Source of the DNA: Microbulbifer pacificus
Lineage (GTDB): Bacteria; Pseudomonadota; Gammaproteobacteria; Pseudomonadales; Cellvibrionaceae
Direction of reading: 5' to 3'
Assembly (NCBI RefSeq): GCF_002959965.1
Contig: NZ_PREV01000027.1
Span: 620,001-684,000 of the forward strand
Length of the DNA stretch: 64,000 nucleotides
Shown here: piece after piece, positions 46,615 to 56,428 of the stretch
Layout of the letters: the number at the start of each line of letters is the position of its first letter
Position numbering within the stretch: the first letter of the stretch is position 1
The notes under the pieces: model-generated
What the model saw: the letters and a program-made list of their open reading frames with translations, nothing else
Database searches by the model: none
Told to the model about the DNA's origin: nothing
Made by a program: the position numbers and the translations under genes

Positions 46615-48537
46615 ATGAAAAAGCTCGCGTTGGTAGTTGCCGTGGCCGCGTTGGCCGCAGCAGGATGTGACAGGGGTAGCGAGGAAGCCGGAGCCCAGCC
46701 GGGACCCGCATCCACTTCCGCTGCAAAAGTTTCTTATGGTGCAGACAGCATTGCCGCTGGAACCGTGGCCCAGGCCGGAAGTAATGCGGATGCACTCGAC
46801 GCGGAAGACGCCAAAGCATTTTTACAGAGCGCGCAGGAGCGACTGGAGAAAATGGCGGAAGAGGTGAGTCATGCCAGCTGGCTTGCTTCCACCTATATCA
46901 ACGTGGACTCCCAGTACACCGAGGCGCTGGCGGTTGAACGTTACACCTCGCTGGCGGTGGAGCTGGCCCAGGAAGCGGCCAAGTTTGACGCGGTAAATCT
47001 GGACCCGGAAACCCGTCGCATGCTCACCATGCTGAAGCAGGGCCTGGTATTCCCCGCGCCGAATGACCCCAAACTGACCGCGGAGCTGGCCCAGATCGGC
47101 TCAAAAATGCAGGGCATGTATGGCGCTGGTAAATACTGTCCGGAAGAGAGTGCCGGCAGCGAAAAAGGCAAGTGTTACACCCTGACCGAAATGGGCCAGA
47201 TGATGGCCAATAGCCGTGATCCAAAACTGTTGAAGGATTTGTGGGTTGGCTGGCGCAAGGTGGCGCCACCGATGAAACCGCTGTACGAACGCCAGGTGGA
47301 AATCGGTAATGCCGGTGCCAAGGAGTTGGGGTACGACAACCTCAGTGTTATGTGGCGATCCAAGTACGATATGCCCGCAGATGACTTCGCTGCCGATATG
47401 GATGCCCAATGGAACAAGGTCAAGCCATTGTATGAAGCACTGCACTGTCATGTGCGTGCGAAGCTGAATGAGCATTATGGCGACGACGTAGCGCCCGCCA
47501 GCGGCAAGATCCCCGCGCATCTCCTGGGCAATATGTGGGCTCAGGAGTGGGGCAACATCTACGACATCGTTAAAGATGACGATATGGAAGCGCCCTACGA
47601 CCTCACCCAGCTGGTCGTCGATTCCGGTATGAGTGAGCAGGATATGGTGAAGGTGGGGGAGAAGTTCTTCACCTCCCTCGGCTTCAAGCCGCTACCGGAA
47701 ACCTTCTGGGAGCGCTCCCAGTTTGTGCAACCGCAGGACCGCGATGTGGTGTGTCATGCGAGCGCGTGGAATCTCGACGGTAAAGACGACATCCGTATCA
47801 AGATGTGCATCAACAAGACCGGAGAGGATCTGATTACCGTGCACCACGAGTTGGGGCACAACTTCTACCAGCGTATCTACAATCAGCAACCGTTTTTGTA
47901 CAAGGAGGGCGCCAACGACGGTTTCCATGAGGCCGTGGGTGACACCATCGCGCTGTCCATCACACCGAAATATCTGAAGGAAATCGGGTTGATGGACGAG
48001 ATTCCCGGCGAGGACAAGGATATCGGCTACCTGATGCAGCAGGCGCTGGACAAGATTGCCTTCCTGCCCTTCGGTCTGTTGGTGGACAAGTGGCGTTGGC
48101 AGGTGTTCAACGGTGAAGTGAAGCCCGGTGACTACAACAAGGCGTGGTGGAAACTGCGGGAAGAGTACCAGGGTATCCAGGCGCCGGTGGCGCGCAGTGA
48201 AGCGAACTTCGACCCGGGTGCCAAATACCATATCCCCGGCAACACCCCGTACGCCCGTTATTTCCTTGCGCGCCTCCAGCAGTTCCAGTTCCATCGCGCG
48301 TTGTGTGAAGCGGCCGGGGAGACCGGCCCGCTGCACCGCTGCTCGATTTTCAAAAATGAAGCGGCTGGCAAGAAACTGCGCGATATGCTCGCCATGGGCG
48401 CCAGCAAGCCGTGGCCGGATGCGATGGAAGCACTGACCGGCCAGCGCGAGCTCGACGCCTCCGCCATCGTGGATTACTTCCAGCCGCTGATGGTGTACCT
48501 GCAGGAGCAGAATAAGGGCCGGGACTGCGGCTGGTGA
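46615..48537 (+). CDS. M2-family metallopeptidase lipoprotein (ACE-like dipeptidyl carboxypeptidase)
   Basis: A 640-residue lipoprotein: signal MKKLALVVAVAALAAAGC with the lipidated Cys18, so membrane-anchored and extracytoplasmic. The rest is one M2 peptidase domain like a single unit of angiotensin-converting enzyme. It contains the zinc motif H411-E412-x-x-H415 (VHHELGHNFYQ), the third ligand Glu439 in GFHEAVGDTIALS, and the substrate-pocket region near CEAAGETGPLHRCSIF. It would release dipeptides from peptide C-termini. ATG 46615 has AGAGG six bases upstream and starts the signal; the open frame to 46276 runs into the SRP RNA gene. Confidence 0.94.
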   Translation: MKKLALVVAVAALAAAGCDRGSEEAGAQPGPASTSAAKVSYGADSIAAGTVAQAGSNADALDAEDAKAFLQSAQERLEKMAEEVSHASWLASTYINVDSQYTEALAVERYTSLAVELAQEAAKFDAVNLDPETRRMLTMLKQGLVFPAPNDPKLTAELAQIGSKMQGMYGAGKYCPEESAGSEKGKCYTLTEMGQMMANSRDPKLLKDLWVGWRKVAPPMKPLYERQVEIGNAGAKELGYDNLSVMWRSKYDMPADDFAADMDAQWNKVKPLYEALHCHVRAKLNEHYGDDVAPASGKIPAHLLGNMWAQEWGNIYDIVKDDDMEAPYDLTQLVVDSGMSEQDMVKVGEKFFTSLGFKPLPETFWERSQFVQPQDRDVVCHASAWNLDGKDDIRIKMCINKTGEDLITVHHELGHNFYQRIYNQQPFLYKEGANDGFHEAVGDTIALSITPKYLKEIGLMDEIPGEDKDIGYLMQQALDKIAFLPFGLLVDKWRWQVFNGEVKPGDYNKAWWKLREEYQGIQAPVARSEANFDPGAKYHIPGNTPYARYFLARLQQFQFHRALCEAAGETGPLHRCSIFKNEAAGKKLRDMLAMGASKPWPDAMEALTGQRELDASAIVDYFQPLMVYLQEQNKGRDCGW

Positions 48538-48681
48538 TTGGTCTGGGCTATTGACCGGATATTCACAGCCAATGGCCTTCGGGGTTTGAATGCCGAGTTT
48601 TGACCTTAGTATTTTGTCTGACCTGATGTCATCAATGGATCGCGGCGCACAGCTGTCATCCGTTGATTGAACAACCCGGCG

Positions 48682-48711
48682 GCGCCGGACCGAAGATGAT
48701 AGGTCCGGCGC
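48682..48711 (+). promoter_or_regulatory. Perfect 10-bp inverted repeat upstream of dps
   Basis: GCGCCGGACC-N10-GGTCCGGCGC, 44 bases before the dps start. It could be a leader hairpin affecting dps mRNA stability, the end of the peptidase transcript (no T run follows), or a protein operator. Confidence 0.6.
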
Positions 48712-48754
48712 AATCGGTTAAAGGAATGAACCCGAGCCAAGCAAGAGGTTGCTG

Positions 48755-49225
48755 ATGAGCAATATAGATATCGGAATTGGTGCCAAAGACCGCGAAAAAA
48801 TTGCCCAGGGATTGAAAGGCCTGCTGGCGGATACCTACACCCTGTATCTGCAGACGCACAATTTTCATTGGAATGTCACCGGTCGGCTGTTTCGTGAACT
48901 GCACCTGATGTTCGAGGAGCAGTACACCGAGCTGTCCGTTGCGGTAGATGATATCGCCGAGCGCATTCGCACCCTGGATGTCGTTGCCCCGGGGACCTAC
49001 AAGGCATTTGCTGAACTCAGTTCCATCAAGGAGGTGGAGGACGTACCCGTTGCCGAAGAAATGGTGCGTATTCTGACGCAGGGGCACGAACAGGTAGTGA
49101 AAACCTGTCGCGACGTACTCAAGGCTGCACAGGCCGGGGATGACGAATCCACCATTGCACTGGTATCTGACCGCATGCGTGTGCACGAGAAAACGGCCTG
49201 GATGTTGCGGGCGACCGCACACTGA
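48755..49225 (+). CDS. dps: Dps-family ferritin-like DNA-protection protein
   Basis: A 156-residue four-helix protein. The ferroxidase ligands are in the family pattern: [25 protein letters not shown] (across 35-60) with His, and [17 protein letters not shown] with Asp and Glu. The C-terminal [13 protein letters not shown] is typical. It oxidises and stores iron in a 12-mer shell and protects DNA under starvation or peroxide stress. There is no Lys-rich N-terminal tail, so direct DNA binding of the E. coli type is less certain. ATG 48755 with AGAGG at -6. Monocistronic with its own terminator. Confidence 0.95.
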   Translation: MSNIDIGIGAKDREKIAQGLKGLLADTYTLYLQTHNFHWNVTGRLFRELHLMFEEQYTELSVAVDDIAERIRTLDVVAPGTYKAFAELSSIKEVEDVPVAEEMVRILTQGHEQVVKTCRDVLKAAQAGDDESTIALVSDRMRVHEKTAWMLRATAH

Positions 49226-49259
49226 GCTCTTGCGTACACTGAGCTTCTAAATAGCCCCC

Positions 49260-49293
49260 AACGAAACTGGCCTTGTGGCCGGTTTCGTTTTTT
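49260..49293 (+). terminator. Rho-independent terminator after dps
   Basis: AACGAAACTGGCC (49260-49272) pairs with GGCCGGTTTCGTT (49277-49289), one G-U pair, 4-nt loop, ending in a T run to 49293. Confidence 0.93.
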
Positions 49294-49415
49294 CTGGGTG
49301 GCAGATTTGCTGCACCCGGCTTCCCGCCTAGATTCCAGGCTTTCTCATTACTTGCGTCCGATGTCGTTCCGGCATGCCTGGCCATTTATGTCGCGTGTCC
49401 CCCTTGCATCCTGTT

Positions 49416-49453
49416 ACTGTGTGGTGCACAGTAAATACTGTGTAACGCACAGT
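49416..49453 (+). promoter_or_regulatory. Duplicated 17-bp palindrome, probable PadR operator
   Basis: Two copies of ACTGTG-N5-CACAGT, at 49416-49432 and 49437-49453, separated by AAAT. Their start-to-start spacing is 21 bp, two turns of the helix, so both lie on the same DNA face. They end 13 bases before the padR start codon. This is what an autoregulatory PadR-type operator looks like. Confidence 0.8.
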
Positions 49454-49466
49454 ATGGGTGGGAAGA

Positions 49467-49805
49467 ATGACGGATGCGCCGGAAAAACTCGACAGGCTGG
49501 TGATGGAGGTGCGCCGGGGGGCGCTTACCCTGGCGGTGCTGTTGGCGCTGCGCGAGCCGCACTACGGTTATTCCCTGCGGAAAAAACTGGCGATGCGAGG
49601 GCTGGATATCGACGAGGGCACGCTGTACCCACTGTTGCGCCGACTGGAAGAGCAGGGTCTGCTGAACAGCCACTGGCAGCAGGAGGAAGGGCGCAAGCGA
49701 CGGTTTTATCGAATTGACCGCGGTGGCGAGATTGCGCTCGCCGCCATGCGCAGCGAATGGTCGGGTCTCAACGGGGTTATCGACCAGCTGGCGGAAAGCA
49801 ATTGA
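49467..49805 (+). CDS. PadR-family transcriptional regulator
   Basis: A 112-residue winged-helix protein of the PadR group with the short (subfamily 2) layout. GALTLAVLLALREPHYGYSLRKKL opens the fold, LDIDEGTLYPLLRRLEEQGLL is the recognition-helix region, and EEGRKRRFYRIDRGGEIAL is the wing. Start ATG 49467 follows GGGAAGA. It is coupled (TGATG) to a membrane protein gene, a common arrangement in which the PadR protein controls both. The duplicated palindrome just upstream is its likely binding site. Confidence 0.92.
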   Translation: MTDAPEKLDRLVMEVRRGALTLAVLLALREPHYGYSLRKKLAMRGLDIDEGTLYPLLRRLEEQGLLNSHWQQEEGRKRRFYRIDRGGEIALAAMRSEWSGLNGVIDQLAESN

Positions 49806-50806
49806 TGTTGGATATGAATAAGGAGTCGAAGGGAATGGCAATTCACACCGATTGGCTGCAGCGCTATGTGGACAATGTTCGTACCTACTTGCCGGCGCGT
49901 CTGCGGGAAGACGCGGGAAATGAACTCTATTCCGATCTACAGGATCAGCGAGATGAGCTCGAAGCGTCTCTCGGTCGCGCGCCCATGGAATCGGACATTC
50001 TCCGGCTGTTACAGCGAAAGGGGCATCCGATGGCAGTTGCTGCCGGGTACCAGCCCCGCCGCACCCTGGTGAGCGAGCCGCTGTTTCCCCTGTACCTGCA
50101 GGTATTGAAATGGACACTGCTGGTGATCGCGACCGTCAGTGCCATCGGCGCGGTGGGGGCTCTGTATACGGATGAGCATCCGAAGCTGCTGTCCGCTGCA
50201 GTGGGCTGGCTCGCGGGCCTGTATGAGGGAGGTATTCACGCATTTGCGTGGGTGACACTGGTGTTTTATCTCGCTGGGGAAGGGTTCAGCTATCGAAAGG
50301 TGTTTGCCAACTGGAACCCCCGCACCATGCCAAATGTGATCGATCACGGTCGGCGTATAAAGCGGTTTGATTCGTCCGTGGAATTTGTGGTGACACTGCT
50401 GACGATGGCGTGGTTGAACGATGTCTGGCTGGTGCCCGGCACTGGGGAGCATTCGTCGCTTGTTTTGTCCGCGGAATTATCCGCGCTGTTGCCGTGGCTC
50501 AATATTGCGCTTGGTGCCAGTGTCTTGATGTCGCTGTATAAACTTTTTTCTCCGTTCTGGACGCGCTCGCGGCTGCTGTCCGATGCGGCGTTGAATATTT
50601 ACTGGCTGGTGATGCTGGCGTTTCTGCTCAGCCTGAACACGCCATTTTCCCTGGAGTGGCGTAGCGGTGAGGTCTGGCAGCCGAGCCAGGGGAGCTGGCA
50701 GGTGGCGGTGGGTATAGTCATCGCGATTACCGCCTGGGATCTGCTGGAGAATATTCGCAGTCTTTTGCGCGCGCGTTCAGAGACCGGTGTCGAGCGCCAG
50801 GTATAA
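49805..50806 (+). CDS. Membrane protein with HAAS-like N-terminus, PadR partner
   Basis: A 333-residue protein. The first 80 residues are soluble and helical (WLQRYVDNVRTYLPARLREDAGNELYSDLQD), like the HAAS signalling domain often encoded beside PadR genes. Then come about six hydrophobic helices from near residue 100. Function is unknown; sensing of membrane stress or control of a transporter is suggested for such pairs. The start is uncertain: ATG 49805 overlaps the padR stop, but ATG 49814 and ATG 49835 are possible. The 3' end overlaps the convergent LysR gene by 30 bases. Confidence 0.75.
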   Translation: MLDMNKESKGMAIHTDWLQRYVDNVRTYLPARLREDAGNELYSDLQDQRDELEASLGRAPMESDILRLLQRKGHPMAVAAGYQPRRTLVSEPLFPLYLQVLKWTLLVIATVSAIGAVGALYTDEHPKLLSAAVGWLAGLYEGGIHAFAWVTLVFYLAGEGFSYRKVFANWNPRTMPNVIDHGRRIKRFDSSVEFVVTLLTMAWLNDVWLVPGTGEHSSLVLSAELSALLPWLNIALGASVLMSLYKLFSPFWTRSRLLSDAALNIYWLVMLAFLLSLNTPFSLEWRSGEVWQPSQGSWQVAVGIVIAITAWDLLENIRSLLRARSETGVERQV

Positions 50807-51673
50807 AAAGGCCTGCGCAGGCGTGGACAGTGCGCCGGCCTCGCGTGCGAGGATACCTACCGGATGGGCTATCACGGGTTCACTCAAAGGCTTGCAGGTC
50901 AGGCCGTAGGACTGCATCTGTCGTTCGCACAGGCTGGGTACCGCGCTCACGCCCAGTCCGGTCTGTACGAGTCTGCCGATGGTGCTGAGCTGGTTGGCTT
51001 CGCACAGTAGCCGCGGCTGTGCACCTTGTTGCTGGCTCTGTGCAAATGCTGTGTCTGTCCAGCGGCGCACCGCTGATCCCCGGTTCATGGCGATGAATGG
51101 TTCGCCCACAAGATCTTGCCAGCGCAGTACTTTCCTGCGCTGCAGTAAGTGGCCCGGTGGCAGCACGGCGACGAAACGGTCGTCGCCGATGGGGGTGAAA
51201 CTCAGGTTGCCGAGATCGTCCGGACGGAAGCTGATGCCCAGCTCCGCGCGCCCCTCCTGTACCGCGTTCACCACCCGCTCCATCACGATGTCTTCCAGAA
51301 CAATATTGATACTCGGGTGCCGCCGGTGAAACTCCTGTAGCAGCTCTGGCAGCTGATTCAGCGCAAACGCGGGGATGGCGGCGATGGAAAGCTGCCCCTG
51401 TTGCAGGCGGAAGCGCTGTTGCACCGCATCCAGGGTGTTGTCCCAGTTGTACAGCAATTGCTGGGCGCGCTCGACAAACGCCACGCCCTCGGGCGTGAGC
51501 ACCAGCTGGCGGGCGTCGCGACTGAACAGGGCGCCGCCAAGGGATTCCTCCAGGCTGCGGATGGCGATGGAAATGGCCGGCTGGGAGACATGCAGCTGGG
51601 CGCTGGCCTCGGCGAGACTGCGTGTTTTCGCCACCGCGACGAATGCACGCAGCTGTTTTATGGTCGTACTCAC
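50777..51673 (-). CDS. LysR-family transcriptional regulator
   Basis: A 298-residue LysR protein. DNA-binding helix-turn-helix SLAEASAQLHVSQPAISIAIRSLEE, and an effector domain with LSIAAIPAFALNQLPELLQEF, IVLEDIVMERVVNAVQEGRAELGISF (in segments) and GLGVSAVPSLCERQM. It starts at GTG 51673, with GAGG nearby. It is divergent from acetoacetyl-CoA synthetase, and the AT-rich 200-bp region between them should hold both promoters, so this gene is the natural candidate regulator of that ligase. The effector is unknown; a ketone body or acyl-CoA intermediate is conceivable. Confidence 0.92.
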   Translation of the reverse strand: MSTTIKQLRAFVAVAKTRSLAEASAQLHVSQPAISIAIRSLEESLGGALFSRDARQLVLTPEGVAFVERAQQLLYNWDNTLDAVQQRFRLQQGQLSIAAIPAFALNQLPELLQEFHRRHPSINIVLEDIVMERVVNAVQEGRAELGISFRPDDLGNLSFTPIGDDRFVAVLPPGHLLQRRKVLRWQDLVGEPFIAMNRGSAVRRWTDTAFAQSQQQGAQPRLLCEANQLSTIGRLVQTGLGVSAVPSLCERQMQSYGLTCKPLSEPVIAHPVGILAREAGALSTPAQAFLYLALDTGL

Positions 51674-51874
51674 AAATCCTCGCGCTCAAATATTGTTAAG
51701 TAAAATTTAATAATTATTAATAAGTTTAAATTAGTCTTAAGTGTCAGACCAAGGCATGATTGTTCACATGGCGAGAGCGCGAATAATGGTCAACCATTAT
51801 CAGGCCCGCAAACTCGGATTCGGGGGCGGGTGATCAGCGCAGGCAATAACGCAAAATAGAGAGATGCAGCCGAG

Positions 51875-53848
<1,974 letters not shown>

Positions 53849-53887
53849 CCCTACCAGTTCCGACGAAAGAGGCGAACGCTTGAAACA

Positions 53888-53910
53888 CAGCCGGTGTACC
53901 GCACCGGCTG
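53888..53910 (+). terminator. Probable terminator after acetoacetate-CoA ligase
   Basis: Perfect 9-bp stem CAGCCGGTG / CACCGGCTG with a 5-nt loop, followed by CTTATTTC. The weak U-tract makes it a moderate candidate. Confidence 0.65.
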
Positions 53911-54061
53911 CTTATTTCATTCCTTTCATCCCACCGAACGATTTCGGTGCTATGCCGCGCCAGCTATTCTGCGCTACCCTGTTGGAAGCAAAAAAGGTGC
54001 CCTGAACCTATCCAGTAAAGTAAAACAATCCCGTAAACCAATAACGTCACGGAAGATAAGC

Positions 54062-54448
54062 ATGATTACCTACCTGTACTGGGCCGCTGTTATCGCCCTG
54101 ATCGTACTGAGCCTGTTTGCCGGTGGCCGCCTGGGCAGCCTTGGCAAGGGCGCAATCGTTGCAGCCATTATCTTTCTTGCCGCATGGCTCGCGTACTACT
54201 TCCATTTCGAGCAGGTGTTCGTAAAGCGCTTTGGCGGCGTCATGCGCATCAGTGTGCCGGAGGGGCAGCGGCACCTGGGCGCTACCTGGAAAGACGACAA
54301 CCTGTGGGTGGAGAACTTCGACCCCCGCACCAACGAGTGCATCTTCAGCGAGTATTCCAAAGGCAACCTTCTGGAGGGGCGGGTTATCATCAAGAATTGC
54401 AACCCACTGATGGAGCGCGCCGGCACCCCGGGGGTACCCGGGCGCTGA
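54062..54448 (+). CDS. Small membrane protein of unknown function
   Basis: A 128-residue protein I do not recognise. Residues 1-22 and 30-46 are hydrophobic helices (YLYWAAVIALIVLSLFAGG and AIVAAIIFLAAWLAYYF), followed by a soluble C-terminal domain of about 80 residues with two Cys (NECIF, KNCNPL). The latter is likely exposed to the periplasm or cytoplasm. ATG 54062 was chosen over the upstream frame because GGAAGA sits seven bases before it and translation begins with the helix. It lies 115 nt upstream of tamA on the same strand, so it may share regulation, but a hairpin intervenes. Confidence 0.65.
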   Translation: MITYLYWAAVIALIVLSLFAGGRLGSLGKGAIVAAIIFLAAWLAYYFHFEQVFVKRFGGVMRISVPEGQRHLGATWKDDNLWVENFDPRTNECIFSEYSKGNLLEGRVIIKNCNPLMERAGTPGVPGR

Positions 54449-54514
54449 ATGTGTCGACGGAATGGCGAGGGCGACCCTGTGTGAGCGGGGCGCTGCACCG
54501 GTGTAAAGACCGGT

Positions 54515-54540
54515 AAAGTTGCGGCAGCGTTCGCAACTTT
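54515..54540 (+). other. Hairpin 23 bases upstream of tamA
   Basis: AAAGTTGCG (54515-54523) pairs with CGCAACTTT (54532-54540), loop 8 nt. ATCTCTCC follows, so termination is possible but weak. It is close enough to the tamA start to affect ribosome access. Confidence 0.6.
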
Positions 54541-54563
54541 ATCTCTCCAAACGCGTCGCAGTG

Positions 54564-56426
54564 ATGAAGACTGGCAAGTGGGTTGTAGAGCGGGTTGTAA
54601 CGTTGCGCGATTTTCCCTTCGCTCCCAGAGCGGTATTTCCATCCATTTTCATGGCGGCCCTGCTGGCGGCACTGTTACTGCTTGTGCCGCAGCACGGTAC
54701 CGCGCTGCCTTTTTTTGACAGTCTCCCAAAATTCAAGATTCGCGTACCGGAAAACCGCGAGTTGCAAGACTGGTTGCGCGAAAAAGTCAACGAACAGCGC
54801 AAATCCAGCAGTGTCCTCAAGTCCTACGACGATCCACTGGATGTGGCGCGCTACGAGCGCGGTACCTTGGAGAAGCTGCTGCGCTCCCGCGGCTATTACG
54901 ATGGCCGTGTGCGCCAGTCCGTAACCGACGGTGAGATCCTCTATCGCGTGGCGCCCGGGCAACAGTTCCGTATCAAATCCATCAGTGTGCGCATGCCGCA
55001 GCACTTGAAGGCGGGCTTCCCCGGCGTGGGGCTGCAGGAAGGTGACCCGCTGGAGGCGGAAAAAGTTACCGAAGGCGTGAAGAAGATTGAGACCTATCTT
55101 GCGGAAAACGCCTGCCTGCTCAACGTCAACGTAACCTACAAGGCGACGGTGATTCACAGTGAGCACGCCGCGCGCCTTGAATACCGCGTTGCCAAGAGCC
55201 CGGAGGTACATGTCGGGCAGGTGTATGTTGAGGGCGTGGAAACCGTAAAAGACGAGTTTCTGCGCAAGCGCCTGCAAATGAAGCCCGGAGACTGTTTCAG
55301 CCGCACTAAGCTGGATGCCGCGAAATTACGCCTGTTGCGCACAAACCTGATTGCCGGTGTGAACGCGGAGGTGTCTGAGCCGCAGGAAGGTGTCGTCGAT
55401 ATCACCTTTCTGGTGATCGAACGCAAACACCGTACCGTGCGCTTCGGTGTCGGTTACGACTCAGACGAAGGGGCGGGTGTCTCCGCCGGCTGGGAGCACC
55501 GCAATATCCTGGGGCGCGGCGAAAAAATCGAGGTGGAAACCCGGGTCAGTGAAATTACGCAGTCTCTCAAGGGCGAACTGCTGGTGCCGCGTTTTTTTCG
55601 TGATGACCAGGACTTTACCGCCAAAGCGGAAGCGTCCAACGAAGACCGTGAATCCTATCAGTCCGAGGCCATCACCTTTGGCGGAACCCTTTCCCGCCGT
55701 CACACCAAACATCGCACGTTCAGTATCGGTGGCGAGCTGAAGTTCAGCGATGTGCAGGAAGAGGGCGAGGAAAGCGAAAATTACAACCTGCTGGCGTTCC
55801 CTGTCGGCATGAAAATAGATACCACCGACAACCTGCTGGACGCCCATCGCGGCGCCACCGTGGCGCTGGAGATCAAACCCTATTTCGACCTCAAGGGTAC
55901 CGGCACCCGCTTTGTGAAAAATACTCTGGTGGCCACGGGTTATCTCACCGCGGAAGAAGTCCGTTACGACCCTACTCTGGCAGTGCGCATCAAGGCGGGG
56001 GTGATCAGCGGGATCGACAATCTGGATATTCCCGCGGACGAACGCTTCTATGCCGGTGGCGGCGGTTCTGTGCGCGGCTACGCCTACCAGGCACTGGGGC
56101 CGCGGCGGTTGATTCCGTCCAAGGTGGCCGGCGCGCCGCCCACTCTGTCCGATCCCATCGGTGGGCGCGGTCTCAGCGAAGTGTCGTTTGAGGGCCGTTT
56201 CCGCTTTACCGAGACGTGGGGCGGGGTGCTGTTCCTGGACGGCGGTAACGCCTATGCCGATCCGCAGCCGAGTTTCGATGACCTCTATTGGGGGGCGGGT
56301 ATCGGTGTGCGCTATATGACATCGTTCGCTCCCCTGCGCCTGGATATCGCGTTCCCCCTGGATCGGCGTGAGGACCTGGATGACAGCAGTTACCAGGTAT
56401 ATGTGAGCCTGGGGCAGGCGTTCTGA
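54564..56426 (+). CDS. tamA: Translocation and assembly module outer membrane protein TamA
   Basis: A 620-residue Omp85-superfamily protein. An N-terminal signal-like helix (IFMAALLAALLLLVPQHGTA) is followed by three POTRA-like periplasmic repeats to about residue 290 (YERGTLEKLLRSRGYYDGRV, VHVGQVYVEGVETVKDEFLRKRL in segments). Then comes a C-terminal 16-strand barrel with the GGGGSVRGYAYQALGP loop-6 motif and a terminal strand ending in Phe (YVSLGQAF), recognised by BamA. It works with TamB to insert autotransporters and other outer membrane proteins or move phospholipids. Start taken at ATG 54564; the ribosome site is weak and a downstream ATG in the signal is possible. Confidence 0.93.
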   Translation: MKTGKWVVERVVTLRDFPFAPRAVFPSIFMAALLAALLLLVPQHGTALPFFDSLPKFKIRVPENRELQDWLREKVNEQRKSSSVLKSYDDPLDVARYERGTLEKLLRSRGYYDGRVRQSVTDGEILYRVAPGQQFRIKSISVRMPQHLKAGFPGVGLQEGDPLEAEKVTEGVKKIETYLAENACLLNVNVTYKATVIHSEHAARLEYRVAKSPEVHVGQVYVEGVETVKDEFLRKRLQMKPGDCFSRTKLDAAKLRLLRTNLIAGVNAEVSEPQEGVVDITFLVIERKHRTVRFGVGYDSDEGAGVSAGWEHRNILGRGEKIEVETRVSEITQSLKGELLVPRFFRDDQDFTAKAEASNEDRESYQSEAITFGGTLSRRHTKHRTFSIGGELKFSDVQEEGEESENYNLLAFPVGMKIDTTDNLLDAHRGATVALEIKPYFDLKGTGTRFVKNTLVATGYLTAEEVRYDPTLAVRIKAGVISGIDNLDIPADERFYAGGGGSVRGYAYQALGPRRLIPSKVAGAPPTLSDPIGGRGLSEVSFEGRFRFTETWGGVLFLDGGNAYADPQPSFDDLYWGAGIGVRYMTSFAPLRLDIAFPLDRREDLDDSSYQVYVSLGQAF

Positions 56427-56428
56427 TC

